From Geothermobacter sp964501815 (lineage in GTDB: Bacteria; Desulfobacterota; Desulfuromonadia; Desulfuromonadales; Geothermobacteraceae): a DNA stretch of 64,000 bases. The stretch is taken from positions 14,820-78,819 of the forward strand of contig CAZCUR010000002.1 of assembly GCA_964501815.1 (NCBI GenBank), in the 5' to 3' direction. A model generated the notes under the pieces. That model had not been told where the DNA came from. It worked only from the letters and a program-made list of their open reading frames with translations, and made no database searches. Shown here piece by piece: positions 42,747-51,836 of the stretch. How positions within the stretch are numbered: position 1 is the first letter of the stretch; the number at the start of each line of letters is the position of its first letter. The translations under genes were made by a program, and so were the position numbers.

Positions 42747-43690
42747 GTGGTTGCCACCATTTGCTGAGGACGTCCGTAGTGACGGCGGTTGCGCAGCGGC
42801 CTCAATTCCGCAGCCGCCAGCTGTTCCAGACGGTGACTGCGAATCAGTCGGCGGATATCATCCACATAGTCCTGCCGGCGGGTTGAGTAGAGGGACAGGC
42901 CCGCGGCCAGCTCCAGACCACTCGGAACCAGGCCTTGTCGGCGCAGTTCCTCCCGGCGCTGGCGCAGGGATTGATAGGCCCAGTGACTGTTGAGGTTGCG
43001 CGCGTAGGATTTCAGGGATTGAAGCAGGTTGGGGAAAATCCTCACCTCATACCGGGCCCCTTCGGGACGGCCTTCCGGAACCAGACCGGTTCCGGGGGTA
43101 AAGGTCCATTCGCCAAAGAGATTGTTGGCCCGTTGGCAAAAACGCGAGGTGCCGTAGGCGGATTCATGGGCCGCCTGGGCCAGAATCAGGTCGACGGGGA
43201 TGGTGTCGACACGACGGAGCAATTCGGCCCGTACGTCCTTGTCTGCCAGCGGGTCCCCATTGAGCCGGTATTTTTGCATCAGGCTGGCCAAAAAGGCCTG
43301 GCCGGCATGGGACAAGGGCTGGCCTGAGTCGAGGCTGTGCAAAAGCGCCTGCAACTGCTTGCGTTCGATCCGGATCTCCTCGTTGACCATCAGAGCCATG
43401 GGCAACAGGGCGAGATAGAAGAGCCGTTTCTTTTCCGCCGCCTGGGGGATTTGCCCCATGTCGGCGGGCAGGGACTCCAGAACCAGAGGGGGCACGCCCT
43501 GGTCCAGAGTGGTCAGGTCGTAATCGAGCTCGGCAAACAGCTGGCGCAACCCGGCCACGTCGTCCGGCGCGGCCACTTTGGGTGGAATAAGAAGACTGGG
43601 CCGGCCGCGCAGGGCTGAGTCACGGCATCCGCTGATGAGGGCCGGAACGACCAGGAGAATGATGAGGGTCAGACTGAAAATTTTTTTCAT
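42740..43690 (-). CDS. Bax-like glucosaminidase-domain lipoprotein
   Basis: This protein of 316 residues has a lipoprotein signal (MKKIFSLTLIILLVVPALIS, then Cys at position 22). The C-terminal domain (about 155-290) is a glucosaminidase-type domain as in E. coli Bax. It has VDLILAQAAHESAYGTS with the catalytic Glu, then ANNLFGEWTF and SLKSYARNLNSH. It probably cleaves peptidoglycan at the outer membrane. An in-frame ATG 45 bases upstream would mask the lipoprotein signal, so 43690 was chosen. Confidence 0.85.
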   Translation of the reverse strand: MKKIFSLTLIILLVVPALISGCRDSALRGRPSLLIPPKVAAPDDVAGLRQLFAELDYDLTTLDQGVPPLVLESLPADMGQIPQAAEKKRLFYLALLPMALMVNEEIRIERKQLQALLHSLDSGQPLSHAGQAFLASLMQKYRLNGDPLADKDVRAELLRRVDTIPVDLILAQAAHESAYGTSRFCQRANNLFGEWTFTPGTGLVPEGRPEGARYEVRIFPNLLQSLKSYARNLNSHWAYQSLRQRREELRRQGLVPSGLELAAGLSLYSTRRQDYVDDIRRLIRSHRLEQLAAAELRPLRNRRHYGRPQQMVATTQ

Positions 43691-43791
43691 AGGCTGCAGG
43701 GGCCGGCTGTGCTGCCAGGCACAGGGCCGCATCATATAGCACGTTGCCCAGACAAAGGCAACCTCTCCATTTGCCGTTGGAAAGGAGTGTC

Positions 43792-44211
<420 letters not shown>

Positions 44212-44261
44212 GCTGCGCTGACATGGAGTGGGCCACCAAACTGCCTGGCGACAGGCTATAA

Positions 44262-44361
44262 NNNNNNNNNNNNNNNNNNNNNNNNNNNNNNNNNNNNNNN
44301 NNNNNNNNNNNNNNNNNNNNNNNNNNNNNNNNNNNNNNNNNNNNNNNNNNNNNNNNNNNNN
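44262..44361. other. Assembly gap of 100 N
   Basis: A run of exactly 100 N marks a scaffold gap of unknown length. The left edge ends in TATAA and the right edge starts with TATAA. A GCCTG-GCGA-CAGGC hairpin sits just before the gap and a T-rich stretch just after it, so a terminator for yjbQ may span the seam. Confidence 0.98.
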
Positions 44362-44394
44362 TATAATTTTTTCAAGGAGTTTTGAGGCTGTCAT

Positions 44395-44559
44395 ATGGAA
44401 ACTGTCAAGACCGCGACCTTTGAATCCCTGATCGCCCTTGCGGAAGAACAGCCGGAGGGCGGCTATGTCTTTCGCCTCGACGGGGAGGAGTATCGCATCC
44501 AGGATGTACTGGAAATCTCCCGCATTGCTGAAAAGCATGGTTATATTGTTATTTACTGA
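44395..44559 (+). CDS. Small protein of 54 residues, unknown
   Basis: This reading frame starts ATG at 44395 and ends TGA at 44559. It begins METVKTATFESLIALAEEQP and ends IAEKHGYIVIY, a plausible small folded protein with mixed helix and strand. GAGG lies seven bases upstream of the start, and the next gene follows closely. I recognise no family. It lies 33 bases after the assembly gap, so something upstream may be missing. Confidence 0.6.
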   Translation: METVKTATFESLIALAEEQPEGGYVFRLDGEEYRIQDVLEISRIAEKHGYIVIY

Positions 44560-44582
44560 AACCTATCGAAAGGATGGACTTC

Positions 44583-45056
44583 ATGAGCAACGCTCCTGTC
44601 TGCCACACCTATGAAGCCGCTCTCGAAATGGCCATCGACATGGAAAACGAGAGCTTTCGGCACTATCTCAGGGGGCTTTTGACCGTCAAGGACAAAGGCG
44701 CCCGCAGTTTGCTCCGGGACATGGCCCTGGAGGAGCTTGAGCACAAATACGCCCTCGAGAAGGCCCTGGTGGAAGGGAGCATCGAAGGGGGGCACGCTCT
44801 GGAAAGGCCGGTGCCAACCATGAATCTCGACTACGTTCTGACCAAAAAGGAGCTGGCCCCCGATTCGGGCCCCCGGGATGTTCTGGCCTACGCCATTCAC
44901 CTTGAGAAAAACGCCCTCGATTTTTACCGGCGCATGGCACAGGGCTGTGCCGGCGCCCCCATGGCTCCCCTGTTTGAACGCATCGGCAACGATGAAAGCC
45001 TTCACCTGCAGAAACTGGAGGATATGTACGAACGGCATTTCCTCAGCGAAAACTGA
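44583..45056 (+). CDS. Rubrerythrin-like ferritin-family protein
   Basis: This four-helix-bundle protein of 157 residues has a diiron site. Two E-x2-H motifs are present (EELEHKYALEKAL and NDESLHLQKLEDMY), with further glutamates in IDMENESFRHYL and HLEKNALDFYRRM. There is no rubredoxin domain, so it is the erythrin type. Such proteins remove peroxide or store iron in anaerobes. AAAGGA lies eight bases before the ATG at 44583; an in-frame ATG nine bases earlier is too close to it. Confidence 0.85.
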   Translation: MSNAPVCHTYEAALEMAIDMENESFRHYLRGLLTVKDKGARSLLRDMALEELEHKYALEKALVEGSIEGGHALERPVPTMNLDYVLTKKELAPDSGPRDVLAYAIHLEKNALDFYRRMAQGCAGAPMAPLFERIGNDESLHLQKLEDMYERHFLSEN

Positions 45057-45090
45057 TTGCGTTTGCCAACGCTTCCGGCTGGGAGGGGGG

Positions 45091-45429
45091 ATGAACCGAG
45101 TCCTTCTCATGGGCGTTTTTGCACTGGTTCTGGCTCTGTTGCCTCTCTGGCGCATTTTGCGTGACAGGGAGGATGGAAGGCTTGTGCGGCTGAACCGTGC
45201 CTGGGGCCGCAGGACCGGGCTGGCCCTCTTTTTCGTCCTCCAGGTTGGACTTCCCATGCTGTTCGGCATTCTTTTTCTCAGCCAGGGGGTTGTCGCCTTT
45301 GCCCGTGACGGGATCGCCTGGGACCTTTCCGCCGGGCTTCCGCTTCTGCGCAATTATCTGAACGAACAGGTTGTCGTGCTTGTCCCGCCGCTTGAACCGC
45401 TTTTCCCGCCCGATCTGCTGGTCCCTTGA
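45091..45429 (+). CDS. Small membrane protein, unknown function
   Basis: This protein of 112 residues starts at an ATG after GGGAGGGGGG. An N-terminal hydrophobic helix (VLLMGVFALVLALLPLW) and a second one (LALFFVLQVGLPMLFGILFL) suggest two membrane spans with a basic loop between them. A third weak hydrophobic stretch lies near the C-terminus. I see no family motif. It lies between the rubrerythrin-like gene and htpG. Confidence 0.6.
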   Translation: MNRVLLMGVFALVLALLPLWRILRDREDGRLVRLNRAWGRRTGLALFFVLQVGLPMLFGILFLSQGVVAFARDGIAWDLSAGLPLLRNYLNEQVVVLVPPLEPLFPPDLLVP

Positions 45430-45453
45430 CACCTTTTGCGACCGGGATTAGTT
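45426..45453 (+). promoter_or_regulatory. Weak promoter candidate before htpG
   Basis: TTGACA at 45426-45431 is a perfect -35 box, but the -10 box (TTAGTT, 16 bases further) is poor. It overlaps the stop of the previous gene. A heat-shock sigma factor could use a related site, but the sequence does not decide this. Confidence 0.3.
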
Positions 45454-45501
45454 TGCCTGCGTTCCTGCTGCAGTATCGCAGACAAAATCCGGAGGTTTGT
45501 C

Positions 45502-47361
45502 ATGGCCGAACAGGACAAGATCGAACAGGGAACCATTTCGATTCACACCGAGAATATTTTCCCCATCATCAAAAAATGGCTGTACAGCGAGCATGATATC
45601 TTTTTGCGCGAGCTGGTCTCCAATGCCGTCGACGCCATCAGCAAACTGAAACACCTCAATGTTGTCGAGGGACTCAACCTCGCGGAAGATTTCGGGGTTG
45701 ATGTCAGAGTTGACAAATCGGCCGGGACCATCACCGTTTCGGACAACGGCATCGGCATGACCGCCGATGAAATTCGAAAATACATCAACCAGATCGCCTT
45801 TTCATCGGCCGAGGAATTCGTCAGCCGGTTTCAGAACGCCGAAGATCCGACCCAGCTGATCGGGCATTTTGGTCTCGGTTTCTATTCCGCCTTCATGGTG
45901 GCCGACAAAGTGGAGATCCGGTCCCGGTCGTATCGGGAGGAGACGGGAGGCGCGCACTGGAGCTGCGACGGCAGCACCAGCTACGAACTGCGTCCTTTTC
46001 CCAAGGCGGAACGGGGCACGGATGTCGTTCTGCACATCAACAAGGACTCCAAAGAGTTTCTCGAACCGGACCGCCTGAGACAGATTCTCAAGCGTTATTG
46101 CAATTTTCTGCCGGTTCCCATCCGGCTTGAGGGCGAGCAGGTCAACGACAGCGAACCGTTGTGGAGCCGCACTCCCGGTGATCTGAAGGACGAAGATTAT
46201 CGGGAGTTTTACCGGAAGCTCTATCCCCTGGCGGATGAACCTTTGTTCTGGATTCACCTGAATGTCGACTTTCCCTTCAATCTCAAAGGCATCATCTATT
46301 TCCCACGACTCAATCACGAATTTGATGTGACGCGCAGCCATATCAAGCTGTTTTGCAACCAGGTCTTTGTTACCGACAACTGTCCGGAGCTGCTGCCGGA
46401 ATTTTTGCGGCCCCTGCAGGGATGTCTGGACGCCCCTGACCTGCCGCTTAACGTCTCTCGCAGTTATCTGCAGAAGGAGCCCCAGGTTCGCAAGATTCAG
46501 GAGGTTGTCAGCGGGCGCATCGCCGGCAAATTGGTCGATTTGGCCAAAAAGGATCGAAAATCCTTCCTCGACGTCTGGGAGAACATTCACACCTTTGTCA
46601 AATACGGCATGATGCAGGACGACAAGTTCTGTGACCGGCTGATGGATCATGTGCTCTACCGGACGACTTCGGATGAGGGATGGACCACCCTGAAGGATTA
46701 CCTGGAGCGAGCCGCTGAAAAACATCGCGGCAAGGTCTATTACGCGTCAGACGAGGTTTCCCAGGCGCAATGCCTGCGTCTGTTCAAGGGGCAGGGCATC
46801 GAGGTCCTGATCCTCGACGCCATGATCGACAGTCATTTTGTCAATTTTCTTGAAATGAAACGCAAAGACGTCAACTTTGTCCGGGTTGACGCCGATATTG
46901 ATGACAACCTGGTGGACGGATCGGCCGACAGCGGCCTGGTGACCTCGGCGGACGGGCAGACGGACCGGGAACGGCTGGAGTCCTTTGTCACCAAAGTGCT
47001 GGAACAGGAAAAGGTTAAGGTTCGGGTCCAAAATCTCAAGGACGAGCAGCTTCCGGGGCTGCTGGTTGTCGATGAACGGTTACGGCGCTTCAGGGATATG
47101 ACCCGTGTGGTGGGCGGGGACAGCAGCAGTGTCGATGGCGAACAGGGGACGTTTGTCGTCAACGGCGCCAGCAGGGCCGGCCGACGGGTCGTCGAACTTC
47201 TGGGCGATGGACATACAGACACCGCCGAAATGCTGGTGCGGCACATGTATGACCTGGCGTGCATGCCCCATCAGGCGTTTGACGGCAAACGCATGGAAGC
47301 TTTTCTTGAACGCAGCAGCAGGTTGCTTGGGCTTGTATCCGCCGCCCCTCAGGGCCGGTAG
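45502..47361 (+). CDS. htpG: Molecular chaperone HtpG (Hsp90)
   Basis: HtpG (619 residues) is the bacterial Hsp90. The GHKL ATPase domain has FLRELVSNAVDAISKLKHL, SDNGIGMTADEIRKYINQIA and IGHFGLGFYSAFMVADKVE. The middle and C-terminal domains follow with typical length. The ATG at 45502 has GGAGG upstream and gives the usual N-terminus MAEQDKIEQGTISIHTEN; a longer in-frame start would overlap the previous gene. The end overlaps the convergent fxsA gene by 13 bases. Confidence 0.97.
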   Translation: MAEQDKIEQGTISIHTENIFPIIKKWLYSEHDIFLRELVSNAVDAISKLKHLNVVEGLNLAEDFGVDVRVDKSAGTITVSDNGIGMTADEIRKYINQIAFSSAEEFVSRFQNAEDPTQLIGHFGLGFYSAFMVADKVEIRSRSYREETGGAHWSCDGSTSYELRPFPKAERGTDVVLHINKDSKEFLEPDRLRQILKRYCNFLPVPIRLEGEQVNDSEPLWSRTPGDLKDEDYREFYRKLYPLADEPLFWIHLNVDFPFNLKGIIYFPRLNHEFDVTRSHIKLFCNQVFVTDNCPELLPEFLRPLQGCLDAPDLPLNVSRSYLQKEPQVRKIQEVVSGRIAGKLVDLAKKDRKSFLDVWENIHTFVKYGMMQDDKFCDRLMDHVLYRTTSDEGWTTLKDYLERAAEKHRGKVYYASDEVSQAQCLRLFKGQGIEVLILDAMIDSHFVNFLEMKRKDVNFVRVDADIDDNLVDGSADSGLVTSADGQTDRERLESFVTKVLEQEKVKVRVQNLKDEQLPGLLVVDERLRRFRDMTRVVGGDSSSVDGEQGTFVVNGASRAGRRVVELLGDGHTDTAEMLVRHMYDLACMPHQAFDGKRMEAFLERSSRLLGLVSAAPQGR

Positions 47362-47741
47362 ATACGTATGTTGCCGGTGGCAACCTGCTTTTCGAACCAG
47401 CTCTGGAGCTGGCGTTTGAGATAGATGCGGGTGCCGGGGGCCAGACAGAGGAATCCCAGCAGGTCGGTCCAGAACCCTGGCGTCAACAGCGTCAGACCGC
47501 CAGCCAGAATCAGCGCACCATCAAGGAGCTTGTCGGTCGGGACACGTCCCTCGGCAAGCTCTTTTTGTATCTGCACAACCAGATCGAGGCCCTGGCTTTT
47601 CGCCAGCCATGCGCCGGCAACACCTGTGGCCAGGATTAAACAGATGGTTGGCAAAACGCCCAGAATGCGGCCTGCCTCCAACAGGGTGTAGATTTCCAGG
47701 GCGGGTATGGCCAGGAACAAAATCAGCAGTCTTGTAAACAC
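47349..47741 (-). CDS. fxsA: FxsA family membrane protein
   Basis: FxsA (130 residues) is an inner-membrane protein named for suppressing F-exclusion of phage T7 in E. coli. It has FLAIPALEIYTLLEAGR, ATGVAGAWLAKSQGLDLV and LLTPGFWTDLLGFL, all typical of the family. The GTG start at 47741 has AGAGGA eight bases upstream; a further 20 in-frame residues upstream are charged and do not match the family. The real role is unknown. Confidence 0.9.
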   Translation of the reverse strand: MFTRLLILFLAIPALEIYTLLEAGRILGVLPTICLILATGVAGAWLAKSQGLDLVVQIQKELAEGRVPTDKLLDGALILAGGLTLLTPGFWTDLLGFLCLAPGTRIYLKRQLQSWFEKQVATGNIRIYRP

Positions 47742-47852
47742 GTGAGATCCTCTTTTCTTCCGGGCGGTTCTTCCCGCCCCTTTGGGCTTCATTAACACCA
47801 AACCAAAACTGGTAACAGAGTGGCAACTGTGCGCTATTTAAGGGAAATTTAG

Positions 47853-47873
47853 ATTGCCTAAAAAATAGGCAAT
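47853..47873. repeat. Inverted repeat upstream of fxsA
   Basis: ATTGCCTA, five A bases and TAGGCAAT form a perfect 8-base palindrome in the 244-bp gap between fxsA and mazG. A second perfect inverted repeat, TGTCCACA with a 5-base loop, lies at 47934-47954 near the mazG stop. They may be an operator and a weak terminator. The rest of the gap shows no gene. Confidence 0.5.
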
Positions 47874-47985
47874 GTGCCACCTGTGCCATGAAACCAGTTT
47901 TTCAACATCTTGTTCACAGTTTTTCAAACAGCCTGTCCACATGCCGTGTGGACAAAAGAAGCAATCCCCTGAAACTGCGCCGTTT

Positions 47986-48711
47986 TTATTTTGCCTGGTT
48001 CCGGCTGCCCGGGGGTGCGTGTTTCTTTTTGAGGTGATTCAGGTTGTCGTCCACCCAGCTCAGCAGGGCTGTTTCGGCATCGCAACCAACGGCTTCTGCC
48101 TGCTGGATGATGGCGGCCAGGCGGGATCCGATGGCCAGTTCCCTTTCGTCGGAAGGCAATGCGGCCAGATTGTCGGGGGCGCCTGTGGGGACTGTCGGAT
48201 TGGGCAACCTGTCTCCTTCACGGGCGGCGCGCTTTATCAGTTTCTGGGCCCTGGCCAGCGCAGGCAGGGGGCGTGGAATGCGATCGTAGACGGACGTTGG
48301 TTCTTCCCTGGATTCTTCCTTTTTGATTGCGTCCCACTGGCGGTGCAGGTCGTCTTCGCTACGGAATGTTCTGTTGGCAAAAACGTGGGGATGGCGCCGG
48401 ACCAGTTTGTCTGCAATGCCGTTGGCCACATCTGCCGGGGTGAAGTCTCCCTGTTCGGAAAAGATGGTCGCCTGGAATACGACCTGTAAAAGCAGGTCGC
48501 CCAGTTCTTCGCAAATTTTTGTCTTGTTTTTCAGGTCAATAGCCTCAATGAGCTCATATGTCTCTTCAAGAATGTACGGCTTCAGGCTCTCCGGTGTCTG
48601 TTTGGCGTCCCAGGGGCAGCCGCCGGGGGACCGCAATCGTTTCATGATCTGACACAGGCGCTCGAATGCTTCGCCGGGGGCTTTTGCCTGTTTTTGGACG
48701 CCGTCTTCCAT
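47986..48711 (-). CDS. mazG: Nucleoside triphosphate pyrophosphohydrolase MazG
   Basis: MazG (241 residues) hydrolyses NTPs to NMPs and pyrophosphate. The N-terminal MazG domain has LRSPGGCPWDAKQTPESLKP, the E-x2-E-x-motif in ILEETYELIEAID and EELGDLLLQVVF. The second MazG domain is shorter but recognisable (SRLAAIIQQAEAVGCDAE near the end). The length is close to the two-domain E. coli enzyme. It is transcribed away from the yceD promoter. Confidence 0.94.
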   Translation of the reverse strand: MEDGVQKQAKAPGEAFERLCQIMKRLRSPGGCPWDAKQTPESLKPYILEETYELIEAIDLKNKTKICEELGDLLLQVVFQATIFSEQGDFTPADVANGIADKLVRRHPHVFANRTFRSEDDLHRQWDAIKKEESREEPTSVYDRIPRPLPALARAQKLIKRAAREGDRLPNPTVPTGAPDNLAALPSDERELAIGSRLAAIIQQAEAVGCDAETALLSWVDDNLNHLKKKHAPPGSRNQAK

Positions 48712-48874
48712 GGATGTCCTTCTCCTTGTTCAGGGTCTTGTGCCGATGGGGCAGAGGTTAATCCCTGCCCGGCCCGAGGTCAACGGCAAGTCAAGGGAAA
48801 TGCCTTGCAAAATTGTCGTGAATGGGCTAAGAGTGAGGGGCTTTGGCACCGGGAGTAACAGCGTGCCTTTTTTC

Positions 48875-48902
48875 TTGACAGTAACGGGATGAAACCTATA
48901 CT
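48875..48902 (+). promoter_or_regulatory. Strong sigma70 promoter for the yceD-fab operon
   Basis: TTGACA and TATACT with a 16-base spacer lie 26 bases before the GTG start of yceD. Transcription would begin near 48909, giving a short leader. This fits a highly expressed housekeeping operon. Confidence 0.8.
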
Positions 48903-48928
48903 ACGCACCCTCGTGCCGGGGACGTCAG

Positions 48929-49507
48929 GTGTTTGAATTTCAGTGGGATGAGGTCGGTGAAAAGCCCTTCAGGGCTTCCTGGGCTGATGAAGCCGATCAT
49001 TTTGACGAACTGTTGGCGCTGGTTGACAGCGGCGCCTGCAGATTTACCGAGCCCATTCGGGCAGAGATAGAAGCACGTCCCCTCGCCGGTCTTGTAGAGG
49101 TGGCCGGACAGATTTCCACGGCGGTGGTGCTGGCCTGCAGCCGTTGTCTGGAAGAGTATCGTCTGACCATCGAGGCCCCGTTTCGGTTGACATTCACCCG
49201 CGACGCCGCCGAAACGGTGGCGGAAGAAGACCCGGATGCGGACGATGAGGCCGGAATCGAGCTGGACGTCGAGGCTCTCGGGCTGGTTTATGTTGAGGGT
49301 GAGGTTGTCAGGTTGCGCAGTCTTGTGGCTGAGCAGGTTATCCTCGAAATACCGGCCCGGGGCGTGTGTGGCGAAGGGTGCAAGGGGCTGTGCCCCCATT
49401 GTGGCCAAAACCTGAACGACACAGAGTGCGGCTGTAAGGAGCCTGTTTTTGATACCCGCTTTGCGGCTCTGGCCAAATTGAATATCGACAGCAAACCCGA
49501 AAAGTGA
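48929..49507 (+). CDS. yceD: YceD family protein (DUF177)
   Basis: This protein of 192 residues belongs to the YceD/DUF177 family, linked to 23S rRNA maturation in plants and bacteria and usually encoded before rpmF. A Cys-x2-Cys pair in VLACSRCLEEYRL and a second cysteine group near the C-terminus (GVCGEGCKGLCPHCGQNLN) suggest metal binding. The start is GTG at 48929, 26 bases after a strong promoter. Its position before rpmF and plsX is the family's standard place. Confidence 0.9.
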   Translation: MFEFQWDEVGEKPFRASWADEADHFDELLALVDSGACRFTEPIRAEIEARPLAGLVEVAGQISTAVVLACSRCLEEYRLTIEAPFRLTFTRDAAETVAEEDPDADDEAGIELDVEALGLVYVEGEVVRLRSLVAEQVILEIPARGVCGEGCKGLCPHCGQNLNDTECGCKEPVFDTRFAALAKLNIDSKPEK

Positions 49508-49577
49508 AGCCGTCGGCCACGGATGGGTTTGAAATTGTAAAAACCCCGCAAACGGAGTGCGGGTAAGGAGCAGACAG

Positions 49578-49757
49578 ATGGCAGTACCCAAGAAAAAAAC
49601 CTCCAAATCCAAGCGTGATATGCGTCGGGCCCATGACAGCCTGACTCCTCCCGGGATCTCGACCTGCCCCCAGTGCAATGAGCCCAAACAGCCGCACCGG
49701 GCCTGCGCCAGCTGCGGCTACTACAAGGGCCGCGACGTTCTGGGTACCGAAGACTGA
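49578..49757 (+). CDS. rpmF: Ribosomal protein bL32
   Basis: bL32 (59 residues) is part of the large ribosomal subunit. The N-terminus MAVPKKKTSKSKRDMRRAHD is typical. It is the zinc-binding form with CPQC and CASCGYYKG. The ATG at 49578 was chosen over an in-frame start seven codons upstream, which would spoil the conserved N-terminus; AAGGAG lies upstream. It sits between yceD and plsX. Confidence 0.98.
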   Translation: MAVPKKKTSKSKRDMRRAHDSLTPPGISTCPQCNEPKQPHRACASCGYYKGRDVLGTED

Positions 49758-49771
49758 ACCGGGGCAGGCCT

Positions 49772-50830
49772 TTGAGTAAAAAGGTCACAGTCGCGGTTGA
49801 CGCCATGGGGGGCGATCATGCTCCGGTCGTTGAGGTGGCCGGTGCTGTAGCCGCCTGCAGGCAGTGGGGAATCGACATCATTCTTGTCGGTGACCGGAAC
49901 CGGCTTGAAACCGAGCTCGGTCGGCACAATACGGCCGGGCTCGGCATCAGTGTTCACCATGCTTCGCAGGTGGTGGGCATGCATGATTCCGCCTCCGATG
50001 CCGTGCGCAAGAAAAAGGATTCCTCCATCCGGGTCGCTTTTGAACTGGTCAAGCAGGGGCAGGCACAGGCTGTTGTCAGTGCCGGCAATTCCGGAGCGAC
50101 CATGGCCGCCGGGATGTTTGTCCTCAAGCGGGTGCGCGGAATTGAGCGCCCGGCCATCGCCGCCATCATGCCGAATCTGGTCGATCAGACCATGGTGCTC
50201 GATGCCGGCGGCAATGTCGATTGCCGTCCCCGTCATCTGGCGCGGTTCGGGCTGATGGGCGCAGTCTATTCCCAAAAAATTCTTGGCAAAAAACGGCCCA
50301 GGGTTGGACTTTTGTCCAATGGCGAGGAAGAAAGCAAGGGGAATGAGCTGACCAAGGAAACCCATGCCCTGATGCGCGCCTCCCGGGTGGACCTGTTTGA
50401 TTACGTCGGCTATGTCGAGGGACGCGACATCTACAACGGTTCGGTCGATGTCGTTGTCTGTGACGGGTTTGTCGGCAACGTGGTGCTCAAGACCTCCGAA
50501 GGGCTTGCTGAGGCCCTTGCCAATATGTTGCGACAGGAAATGGCCGGCAGTCTTCTGGCCAAGATCGGCTATCTTTTTGCCCGGCCGGCATTCCGGCGCT
50601 TTCGTCGCAAAATCGATTATGCCGAGTATGGTGGCGCGCCTTTGCTGGGGATTGCCGGCACCGGCATGATCTGCCATGGCGGGTCCAATGAAAAGGCTAT
50701 CGCCAACGCCGTACGTCTTGCCGCGGACTATATTCACAAAAATGTCAATCAGACCCTGGAACAGGCTCTGGTAGAAATCATGTCGGTGGAGGCGGCTCTT
50801 GATGCCAGCTCCGCGGCGGCAGGGGACTGA
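49772..50830 (+). CDS. plsX: Phosphate acyltransferase PlsX
   Basis: PlsX (352 residues) makes acyl-phosphate from acyl-ACP for phospholipid synthesis. VAVDAMGGDHAPVVEVAGAV is the family N-terminus. Further signatures are SAGNSGATMAAGMFVLKRV and VVVCDGFVGNVVLKTSEG. The start codon is TTG at 49772, 15 bases after rpmF; no ATG or GTG gives a full N-terminus. It joins fatty-acid to membrane-lipid synthesis and fits the following fab genes. Confidence 0.96.
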   Translation: MSKKVTVAVDAMGGDHAPVVEVAGAVAACRQWGIDIILVGDRNRLETELGRHNTAGLGISVHHASQVVGMHDSASDAVRKKKDSSIRVAFELVKQGQAQAVVSAGNSGATMAAGMFVLKRVRGIERPAIAAIMPNLVDQTMVLDAGGNVDCRPRHLARFGLMGAVYSQKILGKKRPRVGLLSNGEEESKGNELTKETHALMRASRVDLFDYVGYVEGRDIYNGSVDVVVCDGFVGNVVLKTSEGLAEALANMLRQEMAGSLLAKIGYLFARPAFRRFRRKIDYAEYGGAPLLGIAGTGMICHGGSNEKAIANAVRLAADYIHKNVNQTLEQALVEIMSVEAALDASSAAAGD

Positions 50831-50846
50831 GAAAGGTTGCAATGTC

Positions 50847-51827
50847 ATGGTGAGAGCACGTATCACAGGGACCGGCTCCTATGTGCCGGAAAAGGTTCTC
50901 AGCAACGTCGAACTGGAACAAATGGTCGACACCTCGGACGAGTGGATTACCACCCGTACAGGGATCCGGGAACGACGGGTCGCGGCCGATGACGAAAACA
51001 CCTCCGATCTTGCGGTGAAGGCCGCCCGCGCCGCTCTGGAGAAAGCCGGAGCGACGCCGGAGGAAATCGGCTACATCGTTGTGGGTACCATAACCGGGGA
51101 TTTCCCCTGGCCGGCAACCGCCTGTCTGGTCCAGGACAAGCTGGGTGCCAAAAACGCCTTTGCCGTCGATGTCTCCGCTGCATGCAGCGGTTTTATCTAC
51201 GCCCTGGATTCAGCGGTCAAGCAGGTCCAGAGCGGGGCGGTCAAAAAGGCCCTGGTGATCGGTGCGGAGATACTGACCCGTATCGTGGACTGGACCGACC
51301 GCAACACCTGTGTTCTGTTTGGGGATGCTGCCGGAGCCGTGGTTGTTGAAGCCAGTGATGACGACTCCGGTGTTCTGTCGACCCACCTGCATTCCGACGG
51401 CAGTTACTGGGAATTGCTGTATCAACCAGGGTTCGGCACCCGGTATCCGGTGAGCGAAGAGGCCCTCAGGCAAAAGGTCCACTGTCTCAAGATGCAGGGC
51501 AATGAAGTTTTCAAGGTTGCTGTCAGGTCCATGTCCGAGGTTGCTGAAGAGGCTCTGGCGGCAAACGGTCTGACCGCTCAGGACCTGAAACTTTTCATCC
51601 CGCATCAGGCCAATATCCGCATCCTCGATGCCGTCGCCAAGCGGCTCAAGCTGAATCAGGACCAGGTTTTCATCAATGTGCACAAGTACGGGAACACGTC
51701 GGGTGCCACCATCCCTGTTGCCCTTGATGAGGCTGTATGTGAAGGACGCATCCAAAAGGGAGACCTGGTCCTGCTTGACGCCTTCGGTGGTGGCTTTACC
51801 TGGGGCTCCGTTTTGATGCGCTGGTAG
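50847..51827 (+). CDS. fabH: Beta-ketoacyl-ACP synthase III FabH
   Basis: FabH (326 residues) starts fatty-acid synthesis from acetyl-CoA and malonyl-ACP. The catalytic Cys is in VSAACSGFIYAL, the His in LFIPHQANIRI and the Asn in HKYGNTSGATIPVAL. The C-terminal GGGFTWGSVLMRW is typical. The ATG at 50847 gives MVRARITGTGSYVPE, the usual start; an upstream in-frame ATG would overlap plsX. Confidence 0.97.
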   Translation: MVRARITGTGSYVPEKVLSNVELEQMVDTSDEWITTRTGIRERRVAADDENTSDLAVKAARAALEKAGATPEEIGYIVVGTITGDFPWPATACLVQDKLGAKNAFAVDVSAACSGFIYALDSAVKQVQSGAVKKALVIGAEILTRIVDWTDRNTCVLFGDAAGAVVVEASDDDSGVLSTHLHSDGSYWELLYQPGFGTRYPVSEEALRQKVHCLKMQGNEVFKVAVRSMSEVAEEALAANGLTAQDLKLFIPHQANIRILDAVAKRLKLNQDQVFINVHKYGNTSGATIPVALDEAVCEGRIQKGDLVLLDAFGGGFTWGSVLMRW

Positions 51828-51836
51828 GAGGGCGAT

